Source: Rhizobium sophorae
GTDB lineage: Bacteria > Pseudomonadota > Alphaproteobacteria > Rhizobiales > Rhizobiaceae
DNA: 64,000 nt
Assembly (NCBI RefSeq): GCF_013087515.1
Contig: NZ_JABFCN010000030.1
Span: 281,944-345,943 of the forward strand
Reading direction: 5' to 3'
Positions within the stretch are counted from its first letter, which is position 1, and each line of letters opens with the position of its first letter. Under the pieces are notes generated by a model. That model worked only from the letters and a program-made list of their open reading frames with translations. It was not told the origin of the DNA and did not search any database. Below, one piece after another: positions 9,931-18,839 of the stretch. A program made the position numbers and the translations under genes.

Positions 9931-9957
9931 AAACCCGGCGTTGCAGCCGGGTTTTTA
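9931..9957. terminator. Bidirectional terminator between LLM gene and yebC
   Basis: Perfect 9-bp stem AAACCCGGC (9931-9939) and GCCGGGTTT (9946-9954), loop of six, with T-runs on both strands. It serves the two convergent genes. Confidence 0.88.
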
Positions 9958-9978
9958 TTTGACACCTGCCTGGGGAGA

Positions 9979-10725
9979 TCAGGCCGAGAGCTTCGCCAGG
10001 ACTTCTTCCGAGACTTCGAAGTTGGAATAGACGTTCTGCACGTCGTCATCGTCTTCCAGGCTGTCGATAAGTTTCAGCAGCGACTGGGCTTTTTCCTCGT
10101 CTACCGGCACGTTGTTCTGGGCGCGCCAGACGGCCTTGACGGTTTCGGCTTCGCCGAGGCTCGATTCCAGCGCTTTTGCCACTTCGCCGAGGGCTTCGAA
10201 GGCGCAGGTGATGTAGTGGCCGTCTTCGTCGGTCTCGACGTCATCGGCGCCGGCTTCGATCGCGGCTTCCATCACCTTGTCGGCATCGCCGACGGAAAGC
10301 TTGTAGGTGATTTCGCCGACATGGTCGAAGGAGAAGGAGACGGAGCCGGTTTCGCCGAGAGCGCCGCCGGCCTTGGTGAAGCTCGAGCGGACGTTGGAGG
10401 CGGTGCGGTTGCGGTTGTCGGTCAGCGCCTCGACGATGATCGCCGTGCCGCCGGGGCCATAACCTTCATAGCGGACTTCATCATAATTTTCGCCATCGGC
10501 GCCGGCTGCCTTCTTGATGGCGCGGTCGATATTGTCCTTCGGCATAGACTGAGCCTTGGCGTTCTGGATCGCCAGGCGAAGACGGGCGTTCATCGTCGGG
10601 TCGGGCAGGCCGGCCTTGGCGGCAACGGTGATTTCGCGCGCAAGCTTGGAGAACATTTTCGACCGCACGGCATCCTGACGGCCTTTGCGGTGCATGATGT
10701 TTTTAAACTGTGAATGGCCAGCCAT
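9979..10725 (-). CDS. yebC: YebC/PmpR-family protein
   Basis: A 248-residue protein of the YebC family with the invariant N-terminus MAGHSQFKNIMHRKG and the motifs IDRAIKKA and EGYGPGG. Members have been described as DNA-binding transcriptional regulators and, more recently, as ribosome-associated factors that help translation of proline-rich stretches; which role applies here is not shown by sequence. The ATG at 10725 gives the standard length; a GTG five codons upstream at 10740 is less likely. Single gene, with the bidirectional terminator behind it. Confidence 0.93.
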   Translation of the reverse strand: MAGHSQFKNIMHRKGRQDAVRSKMFSKLAREITVAAKAGLPDPTMNARLRLAIQNAKAQSMPKDNIDRAIKKAAGADGENYDEVRYEGYGPGGTAIIVEALTDNRNRTASNVRSSFTKAGGALGETGSVSFSFDHVGEITYKLSVGDADKVMEAAIEAGADDVETDEDGHYITCAFEALGEVAKALESSLGEAETVKAVWRAQNNVPVDEEKAQSLLKLIDSLEDDDDVQNVYSNFEVSEEVLAKLSA

Positions 10726-10866
10726 GGCACCCCTGTTCACGTCTCATTATTCGGAATGGGCCGCCTTATAAGAGCGAAACGGCACCCGTTCAAGGAAAAA
10801 GCAGTTCGGAACAAAGGCGAGGGGATGACGTTTCAACCGAACTCCATCCAACGGAAAGGAACGGTC

Positions 10867-11370
10867 ATGGCAAGTCTCAGCGAGGCGCAGGAACATCCAG
10901 CACGTCAGCTCTGGGATCAGGTCAACGGCGTTCATGCCGGCATGCTCGGAATTTCCGGACTCGACATGCACATGCAGCCGATGGCGCCCCATGCCGATCC
11001 CACCACCAACACCATCTGGTTTTACACCAAGACCGACGCCGACATCGTGCGCGCCATCAAGCCCGGTAGCCGCGCGCATTTCTGCGTGATCGGCAAGGAT
11101 CACGACTATCACGCCTGCCTCGCCGGTGTGATCGAGGTGCATCCTGACCCCTCCAAGATCGAGGAATATTGGAGCTCGATCGTCGCGGCCTGGTATGACG
11201 GCGGCAAGAAGGACCCCAAGCTCACCATGCTGTCCCTCCATGTCGACGATGCCGAGATCTGGGTTTCCACAGGCAACAAGTTGAAATTCGGCTGGGAGAT
11301 CGCCAAAGCCAATCTCGACGACGACAAGATGCCGGATGTCGGCATCAAGCGCCATCTTCAGTTCGCCTGA
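10867..11370 (+). CDS. Pyridoxamine 5'-phosphate oxidase-like flavin protein
   Basis: A 167-residue split-barrel protein of the PPOX / general-stress-protein-26 group. HPARQLWDQVNGVHAGMLGI, then MAPHADPTTNTIWFYTKTDADIVRAI and SRAHFCVIGKDHDYHACLAG fit the FMN-binding barrel seen in this family. The function is likely flavin or haem-related redox chemistry, with no known substrate. Start at 10867 is supported by AAAGGA upstream. An alternative ATG at 10825 would give 14 more residues. Divergent from yebC. Confidence 0.82.
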   Translation: MASLSEAQEHPARQLWDQVNGVHAGMLGISGLDMHMQPMAPHADPTTNTIWFYTKTDADIVRAIKPGSRAHFCVIGKDHDYHACLAGVIEVHPDPSKIEEYWSSIVAAWYDGGKKDPKLTMLSLHVDDAEIWVSTGNKLKFGWEIAKANLDDDKMPDVGIKRHLQFA

Positions 11371-11390
11371 TGCGGGAGCAATCCAAAGTG

Positions 11391-11434
11391 CTACAGCGTC
11401 CTTTACCCGTCTGAAAAGACGCGCGGCGCTGTAG
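11391..11434. repeat. Short nested palindrome, tacagcg...cgctgta family
   Basis: Outer arms CTACAGCG (11391-11398) and CGCTGTAG (11427-11434) enclose the hairpin CGTCT-GAAA-AGACG (11408-11421). It lies between convergent genes and could terminate both. It shares arms with 1813-1851 and layout with 1169-1210. Confidence 0.6.
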
Positions 11435-11451
11435 AGGGAAAACCGCGGGCC

Positions 11452-12297
11452 TTACTGCGCACCCTTCAAGACATAGATCAGTGGCTTTTTCGGCAGCGTG
11501 CGCATCGAGACGGTGATACTGTCATCGGGCGCATTGGCGACGTCGAAATCCTTGCCGAACATCGAAACGAAGGCTTCGACCGGCGGGCCGCGCCGGTGCA
11601 TCGGCAGGATCAACGACGAGCGAAGCCGCTTGATGACGCGGCTCATGCTGTCGGCGCCCATGGTCAGTCCGCCATCGACCGGGACCATGACGACGTCGAG
11701 GCGGCCGATCTCTGTATAATGGGTATCCGTCAGCTCGTAATGCAGGTGGCCGAGATGGCCGATGCAGAGGCCAGCGATCTCGAAGATGAAGATGGAATTG
11801 CCGTTTTCGTGGGAGCCGCCGAGGCCATAGCTGAAGCGGATATCCGTCGTGACGTTGCGGATATAGGCATCGCCGACGACGAGATTGACATTGGCCTTCT
11901 CGTCCGGAACATCGCTCCACCCGTGCAGTACGTGCTTGATGCCCGGATCGGGCGCCAAGGTGAAGTGGGTCGAGTGGGCCTTGTTCATGGTCACGACGTC
12001 AGGCATCGCCGCCGGCCTGTACCAGCCATTATAGTCTGTCGCGATGACGATTCCGCCCGGGGTCTCGATCGCGAAGGTGGAGTGGCCGAGGAAGGTGAGT
12101 TTCACGTCCTCGCCCTCGGAGACGGCAGGCACCAGGGGCGGAGCGCCGGAAAAGCTTGCGAAGGTCACCTTGGGCATGGTTTGCGCGATCGCCTGGCACT
12201 GGCTGACCGGTGGCCGCTGCTCTTGCGCTCCGGCAAGTTTCGGCGCGGCGAAGGCCGCAAGGCATGCGATAGCGAGAACAAGATATCGCGGCTTCAT
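11452..12297 (-). CDS. Exported MBL-fold metal-dependent hydrolase
   Basis: A 281-residue protein with a Sec signal peptide (residues 1-24, ending KLAGAQ) and a metallo-beta-lactamase fold of the UlaG/L-ascorbate-6-phosphate-lactonase-like branch. Features are LGHSTFAIETPGG, ATDYNGWY, KAHSTHF and GHLGHLHYELTDTH. The usual HxHxDH motif is altered to a shorter form (KAHSTHF), so metal binding may differ from classic lactamases. The substrate is unknown. Transcribed leftward, converging on the PPOX-like gene, and not closely spaced with its upstream neighbour. Confidence 0.8.
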   Translation of the reverse strand: MKPRYLVLAIACLAAFAAPKLAGAQEQRPPVSQCQAIAQTMPKVTFASFSGAPPLVPAVSEGEDVKLTFLGHSTFAIETPGGIVIATDYNGWYRPAAMPDVVTMNKAHSTHFTLAPDPGIKHVLHGWSDVPDEKANVNLVVGDAYIRNVTTDIRFSYGLGGSHENGNSIFIFEIAGLCIGHLGHLHYELTDTHYTEIGRLDVVMVPVDGGLTMGADSMSRVIKRLRSSLILPMHRRGPPVEAFVSMFGKDFDVANAPDDSITVSMRTLPKKPLIYVLKGAQ

Positions 12298-12417
12298 GCC
12301 ACCCCTCCGGCGCTATATCACCTTCAATCCGAGTGGCGGGGAGGATGCGGCATGAGGCCGCAGGGGTCCAGACCGAGGATGCTCACAATTGCGTGTTGGA
12401 CGGCCGCGCGTCGCCTG

Positions 12418-13242
12418 TTACCGCCAGAACTCCGGCACCGTTTCGGCCAGCCGCGGCCCGAGCCGGAGCGGCGCGATCTTTTCGGCAAGTCCCGTCGTAT
12501 CCGAAATCTCCACGCCGACGCCGCAGATCGTCGCGGGGCCGTTCGCTGCCTCCATGCGGCCCTTCGGCATCTTGGAGATGAAGCGGTTGAGCGGCTCCTC
12601 CTTGTCCATGCCGAGGGAAGAGTCGTAGTCGCCGCACATGCCGGCATCCGACATATAGGCCGTGCCGCCGTTCAGGATCTGTGCGTCGGCCGTCGGCACA
12701 TGCGTGTGCGTGCCGACGACGAAACTGGCACGGCCGTCGACGAAATGGCCGAAACACTGCTTCTCGCTGGTCGCCTCCGCATGGAAATCGAAGATGATCG
12801 CATCGGCCTGCTCCTTCAGCGGGCAGGCGGCAAGGATGACCTCCGCCGATTTGAAGGGGTCGTCGAGTTCGGGATGCATGAAGACCCGGCCCATGACGTT
12901 GGCGACGAGCACGCGCGCACCGTTCCTGGCATAGAAAAGGCCGGAGCCGCGGCCGGGCGTGCCTTGCGGATAGTTGGCCGGCCGCAGGAATTGATCGTGC
13001 CGCCCGGCAAAGGCGACGGCTTCCTTCTGATCCCAGACGTGATTGCCCGTCGTTACCACATCGGCGCCGGCATTGATCGTTTCCAGAAAGATGTCCTCGG
13101 TGATGCCGAAGCCGCCGGCGGCGTTCTCGCCGTTGACGATGACGAAATCGAGCTTGAGGTCGGAAACCAGGCCGGGGAGGCGGTCCCAGACCGCCGTGCG
13201 TCCCGTCTTGCCGACCATGTCACCCAGAAAAAGCAGCCGCAT
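12418..13242 (-). CDS. YmdB-family metallophosphoesterase (TIGR00282 type)
   Basis: A 274-residue cytoplasmic phosphoesterase. Metal-ligand blocks are all visible: GDMVGKTGR, NGENAAGGFGI, TTGNHVWD, DFHAEATSEK and the C-terminal GTHTHVPTADAQI. The Bacillus member YmdB is a cyclic-nucleotide phosphodiesterase that affects biofilm genes; the role in rhizobia is not known. Follows the cyclo-ligase gene by three bases and is probably cotranscribed with it. Confidence 0.88.
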   Translation of the reverse strand: MRLLFLGDMVGKTGRTAVWDRLPGLVSDLKLDFVIVNGENAAGGFGITEDIFLETINAGADVVTTGNHVWDQKEAVAFAGRHDQFLRPANYPQGTPGRGSGLFYARNGARVLVANVMGRVFMHPELDDPFKSAEVILAACPLKEQADAIIFDFHAEATSEKQCFGHFVDGRASFVVGTHTHVPTADAQILNGGTAYMSDAGMCGDYDSSLGMDKEEPLNRFISKMPKGRMEAANGPATICGVGVEISDTTGLAEKIAPLRLGPRLAETVPEFWR

Positions 13243-13245
13243 TCC

Positions 13246-13833
13246 CTATCCAATCCAAGAGGCAAAAAAGCGAAGGCCGCTTTCTGTCAGGATGGCATCC
13301 AGGCTTATGTCGTGCGGCTCAGCGGGCACATGTGCCACTTCCTGGCAGTCGAATGCAATGCCGATCAGCTTCGGATGCAGGCCTTTTTGCCTTAGCCGGT
13401 TGATGGCGCGGTCGTAGTGGCCGGCGCCGTAGCCGATGCGGTGGCCGCGGGCATCGAAGGCCGAAAGCGGCACCAGCATGATCTCGGGATCAAGAACGGC
13501 GGCATCCGCGCTGGGGCCGACCGTGCCGAAACCGGTATCGACGAGGGGCGCACCCTCCGCCAGCTCGCGAAAGACGATGGTCTGCCGATCGAGGATTGCC
13601 GGCACGCAGAGCCGCGCACCGCGCACGGCAAAACGCGCCATCAGCGGTCGCAGATCGGCCTCCGAACGGATCGGCAGGAAGCCGGAGACGATCGTATCCA
13701 GCGCAAAACCGACAGCCTCGCCGGCATGGTCGGCCATTGCGAGGCTCTTGGAGGCGCGTTTCTCGGCGGGGATGGCGTCTCGCGCGGACAGCCGTTCGTT
13801 GCGCAGCTGCGCTTTCAATTCTTTCGCGGTCAT
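13246..13833 (-). CDS. 5-formyltetrahydrofolate cyclo-ligase
   Basis: A 195-residue enzyme of the YgfA/MTHFS family that converts 5-formyl-THF to 5,10-methenyl-THF with ATP, returning folate to the one-carbon pool. The N-terminal Lys/Arg-rich helix (KAQLRNERLSARD) and the glycine-rich ATP/folate loop GYGAGHYDR near residue 145 are diagnostic. First of a two-gene unit with the YmdB-type gene. In many proteobacteria a 6S RNA gene precedes ygfA; I could not make one out in the 117 bases upstream. Confidence 0.9.
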   Translation of the reverse strand: MTAKELKAQLRNERLSARDAIPAEKRASKSLAMADHAGEAVGFALDTIVSGFLPIRSEADLRPLMARFAVRGARLCVPAILDRQTIVFRELAEGAPLVDTGFGTVGPSADAAVLDPEIMLVPLSAFDARGHRIGYGAGHYDRAINRLRQKGLHPKLIGIAFDCQEVAHVPAEPHDISLDAILTESGLRFFASWIG

Positions 13834-13950
13834 TCGATCTGCCGGTTCTGAGAGATTGACCCGAGCATAGACGGCTGGATGTCCGATGCAAATGCCGGAT
13901 GCGACAGCATCACGCGCGTTTCACGCCTCGCCCGCCGGCAGCAGCGATCG

Positions 13951-14646
13951 TCAGACGACGATGCTTGTCGGTATTGTCGCCGTGGCGATGGAGAAGCCTG
14001 CCATATTGGACCCGGTCTGCCGGTCCTGCTGCCGCAACTCGCGCATCGCCTTTTCGAGCACTTGCTTGAGTTCGCGCACCACCGCCTTGAACTCTTCCAT
14101 CGTTTCGCGATCATCGGCTGAAATGCCTGAAAATTTCGGGGCATCCTCGGCGACGCTCGCATAGGCGTTGCGGGCGCTGGCGGCGGCGTCCGGTTCATGC
14201 GGGCCGGTCTCGCCGGCCGCAGTTTCTCCTGAAGTATCCGTCAGCGCAGCCGCGGCCTCGCTCGTTGCGACGGCCGCAGCGCCCGTGGTTGCATCCACCG
14301 GAACAGCCGTTGCCGGGCTGCCGGTCGCGACTGATGATGCGAATTCGGAGGCGGCGGTGCCGACCTTGCGCGCCAGTTCGGCGGCCAGCCGGGCGACCAC
14401 CTCAGGTGCCATGTTGGAGCAGCGCAGCATCTCCAACTGCTGTTTTGCCTCTTCGAGCTTGCGATGTGCCTTGGCTTTGGCCTCGTCTCCCGAGTTCGCC
14501 AAGGTCTGGCGCATCTGCTGCAGCGCCTGGGTGGCGCGCTGCAGCTTCAGCACGCCTTGATCGGTCTCGCCTCCGGCGGCCGGCATGGCTGTCGTCGAAG
14601 ACGCGCCGCGCAAGATGATGGAGGCAGACGTGGTTGAGACCTGCAT
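13951..14646 (-). CDS. Hypothetical protein, helical and Ala-rich
   Basis: A 231-residue protein I do not recognise. Residues about 30-75 (LQRATQALQQMRQTL to KQQLEMLRC) and 190-215 (FKAVVRELKQVLEKAMRELRQQ) look like coiled coils, separated by a low-complexity Ala/Thr/Glu linker of about 70 residues. There is no signal peptide or membrane segment. Rhizobial proteins of this style exist as hypotheticals. A GGGGGA site lies upstream of the ATG. Its codon use is like its neighbours, so I take it as a real gene, function unknown. Confidence 0.7.
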   Translation of the reverse strand: MQVSTTSASIILRGASSTTAMPAAGGETDQGVLKLQRATQALQQMRQTLANSGDEAKAKAHRKLEEAKQQLEMLRCSNMAPEVVARLAAELARKVGTAASEFASSVATGSPATAVPVDATTGAAAVATSEAAAALTDTSGETAAGETGPHEPDAAASARNAYASVAEDAPKFSGISADDRETMEEFKAVVRELKQVLEKAMRELRQQDRQTGSNMAGFSIATATIPTSIVV

Positions 14647-14706
14647 GGACTATCCCCCGACTTTTAGTTCGGGCCTCCGATTGCAATTCGGGCGCATTCT
14701 GCAACG

Positions 14707-15624
14707 TCAGACTTGCGTGGACCTGTGTCTTTGGGATTCGGGAAGCGCAGCGGCCAGCCGCTGCATCGTCTCCTCAAACAGACGCGCTCCGCCGGGTGCC
14801 CAGCCGAGCGCGCGGATTTTCGCAATGTTCATGAGATTGAGTGCTGCGCTATCAGCAGGGGCCGGCAGCGCGTGCCGACAGCCCGTCTCGCGGCGGATGG
14901 ATGAAAGGATATCGCGCGTGTCGACTGACATGTCCGAGACGTTGAAGACCTCGCCGGAGATGCGGGTGCTTTCCGTCTCCAGCATGAGCCTCACCGCCCG
15001 ACCGAGGTCGCGGCCGTGAACTTCCGTTCCCAGGCGGGCAGCAACCGGCCGGCCGGCGAGGTAATCGGCGATGAGGCCGTCCCATTTGTTCGGCGACAGA
15101 TCGCCATAGACGCCGGTCGCCCTCAGGCTTACGCCAGCAAAGCCCGGCGTGGAGAGGTGGGTAAGCGCGCGTTCGGCATCGAGCTTGACCTGGCCGTAGA
15201 GTGTTTCGGGCTTGGCCAGCATCGTCTCCGTCAGTTCGGTTGCCCCGGGATGTTCGCCGTAGGCGGCGCGGCTGGAGAGGAAGACGCAGCGGCGCGTACC
15301 GGCTCGTTTGGCGGCTTCGAAAAGCCGGACGGTGCCGTCGAGGTTCAACTTGTGGAAGGTCTTCGGATCATCGCCCTCGCCGCCGCGATATTTGCCCGGG
15401 ACATGGCTGAAGGCGGCGTGGACGAAGAAATAGGCGTCATCGAAGACATCGATCTGATCCTTGTCGGGATCGAGCGAAAGCGCCGCGAACTCGACCGGGC
15501 GGGAGAAGAGGCGGGGCAGCGGCGCTCGGCGCCCGCCGACGATCACCTGATATCCGGCGGCCAGCAGTTCCTCGACGACATACCGGCCGACGAGACCCGT
15601 TCCACCCGATACCAGTACCTTCAT
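14707..15624 (-). CDS. sqdC: NAD-dependent epimerase/dehydratase, SqdC
   Basis: A 305-residue extended short-chain dehydrogenase with the Rossmann motif GGTGLVGRY at the N-terminus and a YGQVK catalytic block (YxxxK) near residue 149. Its ATG overlaps the stop of the GT8 gene as ATGA, and that gene lies downstream of sqdB, giving the order sqdB-sqdD-sqdC known from Rhodobacter and Sinorhizobium. In those operons SqdC is a reductase-like protein that affects sulfoquinovosyl diacylglycerol synthesis, but its exact reaction is unsettled. Family is sure; the sqdC name rests on gene order. Confidence 0.82.
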   Translation of the reverse strand: MKVLVSGGTGLVGRYVVEELLAAGYQVIVGGRRAPLPRLFSRPVEFAALSLDPDKDQIDVFDDAYFFVHAAFSHVPGKYRGGEGDDPKTFHKLNLDGTVRLFEAAKRAGTRRCVFLSSRAAYGEHPGATELTETMLAKPETLYGQVKLDAERALTHLSTPGFAGVSLRATGVYGDLSPNKWDGLIADYLAGRPVAARLGTEVHGRDLGRAVRLMLETESTRISGEVFNVSDMSVDTRDILSSIRRETGCRHALPAPADSAALNLMNIAKIRALGWAPGGARLFEETMQRLAAALPESQRHRSTQV

Positions 15625-16445
15625 GCTGTCCCTTCCGGATTGTTCAGCGCCGCGATTTCAGGCACATCGCCGCCATGGTGGAAACGGTGCCATAGATCGA
15701 TCAAAGGTTGTAATCGCGCTGCCTTGGGATGGTCCTTTTCCCACGGTTTTTCATACTGGTAATGCAGGATCGAAATGCTCTTCCAGTCCCAAAGGTCCGG
15801 CATGGTGAACCATACATATTGCAGCATGTTGAAATAAACCGGCAGGCCGTGCCAATCCGGGAAGAACGTCTCGAGAAAGGTCTGATCGGTGCGGCGCCAG
15901 AACGTGTCCGGCCTGTCGAGCCTTTCGAGCATGTGCCGGAACGTGTCATGCGAGGGCGTGGCGACGAAGACGCCGGAATTCATGCGCCGGAAGTCGGCGA
16001 GGCTTTCGTAGACATTCGGGGCAGCGGAAAATTCCGGATAGCGGAAGAGCCTGTCGACGTTTTTCAACACGAGGGCGTCGGCATCGATGAAGACGCAGCG
16101 CTGGTATTCGACGAGCTGCCAGAGCTTGAGCTTACAGAAATTGTCGAGCGGCGAATGGAAATCCGGCTTGCGGCCCTTGGTGAAAGGGGCTGTCGAATGG
16201 AGCTGACCGCGGGCGTGGCGCTCGTTGAAGGCCGGAGACAGCGGCAGGTGCTCGACCTCGATCAGGCGGCAGTCGAGCGCTTCGAGTGGTGAGAGGGCGG
16301 CTTTGTCGACGCCGCCGGTGTGGAGAATGACGATGTCGGCCCGGGTGCCGGTTCGGCGTAGGGAGCGGGCAAGCGCGGTCGCGCCCATGGCGTAATCGGC
16401 ATTGGTGACGAGTGTGACGTAGGCGAAGACGGACGAGCGGTTCAT
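15621..16445 (-). CDS. sqdD: Glycosyltransferase, SqdD (GT8, glycogenin-like)
   Basis: A 274-residue family-8 glycosyltransferase, without signal peptide. The N-terminal nucleotide-sugar site (FAYVTLVTNADYAMGA) and the metal-binding DxD motif in FIDADALVLKN (about residue 120) are present. In sqdBDC operons the SqdD protein is proposed to transfer sulfoquinovose from UDP-sulfoquinovose to diacylglycerol, making the sulfolipid SQDG of the membrane; SQDG helps save phosphate. A GGAG site precedes the ATG. The gap to sqdB holds a palindromic repeat, so cotranscription with sqdB must cross it. Confidence 0.85.
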   Translation of the reverse strand: MNRSSVFAYVTLVTNADYAMGATALARSLRRTGTRADIVILHTGGVDKAALSPLEALDCRLIEVEHLPLSPAFNERHARGQLHSTAPFTKGRKPDFHSPLDNFCKLKLWQLVEYQRCVFIDADALVLKNVDRLFRYPEFSAAPNVYESLADFRRMNSGVFVATPSHDTFRHMLERLDRPDTFWRRTDQTFLETFFPDWHGLPVYFNMLQYVWFTMPDLWDWKSISILHYQYEKPWEKDHPKAARLQPLIDLWHRFHHGGDVPEIAALNNPEGTA

Positions 16446-16467
16446 CGGACTCCGCTGCCCCGATATG

Positions 16468-16610
16468 CTCCCTCATTCCTGTGCTTGTCACAGGAATCCA
16501 GCCAGGGCGCGTCGGCGCCGTGAATGACTCTCGTTCTCATGGGTAAGATTCTCCCGCGCCCAGGGACTTGGGCCCATTGGATTCCTGTGCCAGGCACAGG
16601 AATGAGGGAG
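16468..16610. repeat. Palindromic repeat element, copy A (143 bp)
   Basis: Perfect 16-bp terminal inverted repeats, CTCCCTCATTCCTGTG (16468-16483) and its complement at 16595-16610. Each end also forms its own hairpin (ATTCCTGTG ... CACAGGAAT). The centre contains a second GC-rich palindrome (CCAGGGACTTGGGCCC region). It fills most of the gap between sqdB and sqdD. The same ends recur at 25860-26013, inside tilS. It resembles rhizobial intergenic mosaic elements, though I cannot name the family with certainty. Confidence 0.85.
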
Positions 16611-16646
16611 TTCCAGTTGTGCCTTCCAATACGAATTCACTCTTGT

Positions 16647-17867
16647 TCATGAAACCGACTTCAGCCGCTTGCCTTCGGGATCGTGATTGATCGTCGCGGC
16701 GATGTCTTTGGTCCAGGCGGAGACGGCCGGTACGCGCGAGCGGTCGACGCGATAGGCGAATTTCTTCGCGACGTCGACGATCTCGCCGAGCAGGCCGGCT
16801 TCCAGCGTAATCGGTTCGAGGCCGAGATTGCGGAACTTTTCGTTTCGGACGATCAGATCGTTTTCAGCGGCTTCCTTGCGCGGGTTCGGCAGCCAGGCAA
16901 TCTTGGCGCCGCTCATCCTGGCGATCATCTCGGCAAGGTCGCGCACCCGGTGGGTTTCGGTCATCTGGTTGAAGATCTCGACGCGGGCGCCGCGAGCCGG
17001 CGGATTTTTCAGCGCCAGCTCGATGCAGCGGACCGAGTCCTGGATATGGATGAAGGCGCGGGTCTGGCCGCCGGTGCCGTGCACCGTCAGCGGATAGCCG
17101 ATCGCCGCCTGGATGAGGAAGCGGTTCAGCACCGTGCCATAATCGCCGTCATAGTCGAAACGATTGATCAGCTGCGCGTGGCGGCGTGTCTGCTCGGTAT
17201 GCGTGCCCCAGACGATGCCCTGGTGCAGATCGGTGATCCTCAGGCCGTCATTCTTCGCGTAGAACTGGAAGAGAAGCTGATCCAGGCACTTGGTCATGTG
17301 ATAGATCGAGCCGGGATTGGAGGGATAGAGGATCTCCTGGCTCACTGTCTCGCCGCCTGCGGTTTCGATGCCGACCGGCAGGTAGCCTTCTGGGATCGCC
17401 GCGCCGACCGTCGAATAGCCGTAGACGCCCATGGTGCCGAGATGGATGAGATGGGCATCGAGATTGAGTTCCGTCAGCGCGTTCAGCAGGTTGTGCGTGG
17501 CGCTGACATTGTTGTTGACGGTGTAGTTCTTGTGGCGGTCGCTCTTCATCGAATAGGGCGCGGCCCGCTGCTCGGCGAAATGGATGACGGCATCCGGGCG
17601 GTGTTCGGAAAGCCAGTTCTTCAGGAGTTCGTAATCCTTGGCGAGATCGATCAGATTGAAGTGGATGCGCCGTCCGGTTTCGGCATGCCAGATGCGGGTG
17701 CGCTCCTGGATCGAATCCATTGGGGTCAGCGACTGAACGCCAAGTTCGGTGTCGATCCACCGGCGCGAGAGATTGTCGAGGATATGGATGTCGTGCCCGG
17801 CATCGGAGAGATGCAGCGACGTTGGCCAACCAATGAAACCGTCTCCGCCCATAACCGCAATCTTCAT
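16647..17867 (-). CDS. sqdB: UDP-sulfoquinovose synthase SqdB
   Basis: A 406-residue extended SDR. N-terminal Rossmann motif MGGDGFIGWPTSLHL and the family blocks ELGVQSLTPM, VIHFAEQRAAPYSMKS and NNVSATHNLLNAL match SqdB, which builds UDP-sulfoquinovose from UDP-glucose and sulfite. The catalytic YHMTK is near residue 200. I chose ATG 17867 (MKIAVMGGDG) with AGGAGA about eight bases upstream, not the ATG nine codons earlier. First gene of the sqdB-sqdD-sqdC unit; divergent from ybgC. Confidence 0.92.
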   Translation of the reverse strand: MKIAVMGGDGFIGWPTSLHLSDAGHDIHILDNLSRRWIDTELGVQSLTPMDSIQERTRIWHAETGRRIHFNLIDLAKDYELLKNWLSEHRPDAVIHFAEQRAAPYSMKSDRHKNYTVNNNVSATHNLLNALTELNLDAHLIHLGTMGVYGYSTVGAAIPEGYLPVGIETAGGETVSQEILYPSNPGSIYHMTKCLDQLLFQFYAKNDGLRITDLHQGIVWGTHTEQTRRHAQLINRFDYDGDYGTVLNRFLIQAAIGYPLTVHGTGGQTRAFIHIQDSVRCIELALKNPPARGARVEIFNQMTETHRVRDLAEMIARMSGAKIAWLPNPRKEAAENDLIVRNEKFRNLGLEPITLEAGLLGEIVDVAKKFAYRVDRSRVPAVSAWTKDIAATINHDPEGKRLKSVS

Positions 17868-18008
17868 CGCATCGTCTCCTGATTGGTCGCTCATTATCGG
17901 GAATAGTTAGGAATTGTGACAATCATTCAATGCCTGCCGACCGGGCATTCAATGCTTGCCTGTCTGGAAGCGTTGCGCCAAACAGGGCACCTGAGTTTGG
18001 AGAAAATT

Positions 18009-18464
18009 ATGACGCAACGCCCTTTTTCCATTTCGGGAGAGCTGACGGAGGCCGGACACCGCCTCGTCCAGCGGGTCTATTATGAAGATACGGACTTTTC
18101 CGGCCTGGTCTATCACGCCCGCTACCTGCATTTCCTGGAGCGCGGCCGCACCGATTATCTGCGCTGCCTCGGTGTCGAGCAGCGCGAGCTCGTCAGTGCC
18201 GACGAGGAGGGGCTGGTTTTCGTCGTCCACCGCATGGAGATCGACTTCAAGAGCCCGGCGCGCATGGACGATGTGCTGACGATCCTGACGCATACAGAAA
18301 AAGCCGGCGGTGCCAAGATGGTGCTCAATCAGCAGATTCGCTCGGGCGAGACGCTGCTGATTGCCGCCAAGGTGATTATCGCCGTCATCAACGCCCGGGG
18401 GCGGCCGAGGCGGCTGCCGGAAACGCTGGCGGCGAAATTCCTGGAAGGCAGCCAGCCATTGTAG
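18009..18464 (+). CDS. ybgC: Tol-Pal-associated acyl-CoA thioesterase YbgC
   Basis: A 151-residue hot-dog fold thioesterase. The active-site block VYYEDTDFSGLVYHARYLHFLERGRTDYLR (Asp in YEDTDF) is typical for YbgC. YbgC acts on acyl-CoA in the cytoplasm and is conserved upstream of tolQ, though it is not essential for Tol-Pal. I chose ATG 18009 with GGAGA upstream; the frame is open to an ATG at 17916. It is separated from tolQ by 375 bases here, so tolQ probably has its own promoter. Confidence 0.92.
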   Translation: MTQRPFSISGELTEAGHRLVQRVYYEDTDFSGLVYHARYLHFLERGRTDYLRCLGVEQRELVSADEEGLVFVVHRMEIDFKSPARMDDVLTILTHTEKAGGAKMVLNQQIRSGETLLIAAKVIIAVINARGRPRRLPETLAAKFLEGSQPL

Positions 18465-18839
18465 TCAGAAGCGCTTGAAATTCAGCCCTTGTCATAACTT
18501 GAGTTTTATGTGAAGGAATTCCCGCGCCGCAGGATGAGCGCTCTTTCGGCAGCCGGACCTTGCTCCGGTCAAGTAATCCATGGAACGAAATCTTCCAAAC
18601 ACAGGCTTACTGTCACAGTCCGGCACTAACGATCTATTAACCATAATAGTGTCTTACTGGGAAAGTCGGAGTTTGTGCGGTGCACGCCTTCCTTTGACCA
18701 AATTTGACGGCAAGAAGGCGGAAGATGAGCTTGGAAGTTTGACCAGGGCTTTGGGCGGCGGCCGCCGGACACTTCTTGCGAGATCAGTTTGTGCCGCCCG
18801 GTCCAGCACCGGGCGTTTGGATTCGGGGATTTTGGACCA
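18465..18839. other. Intergenic region ybgC-tolQ
   Basis: A 375-bp stretch with lower GC around 18600-18660 (runs of AT such as TTAACCATAATAG) that probably holds the tolQ promoter. A weak open frame at 18580-18852 lacks a ribosome site and is not called. I see no RNA gene here. Confidence 0.5.

Noticed and set aside
13834..13950. 6S RNA gene upstream of 5-formyl-THF cyclo-ligase
   Set aside because: The gap is too short for a typical 6S RNA of about 160 nt and I could not fold the long internal bulge.
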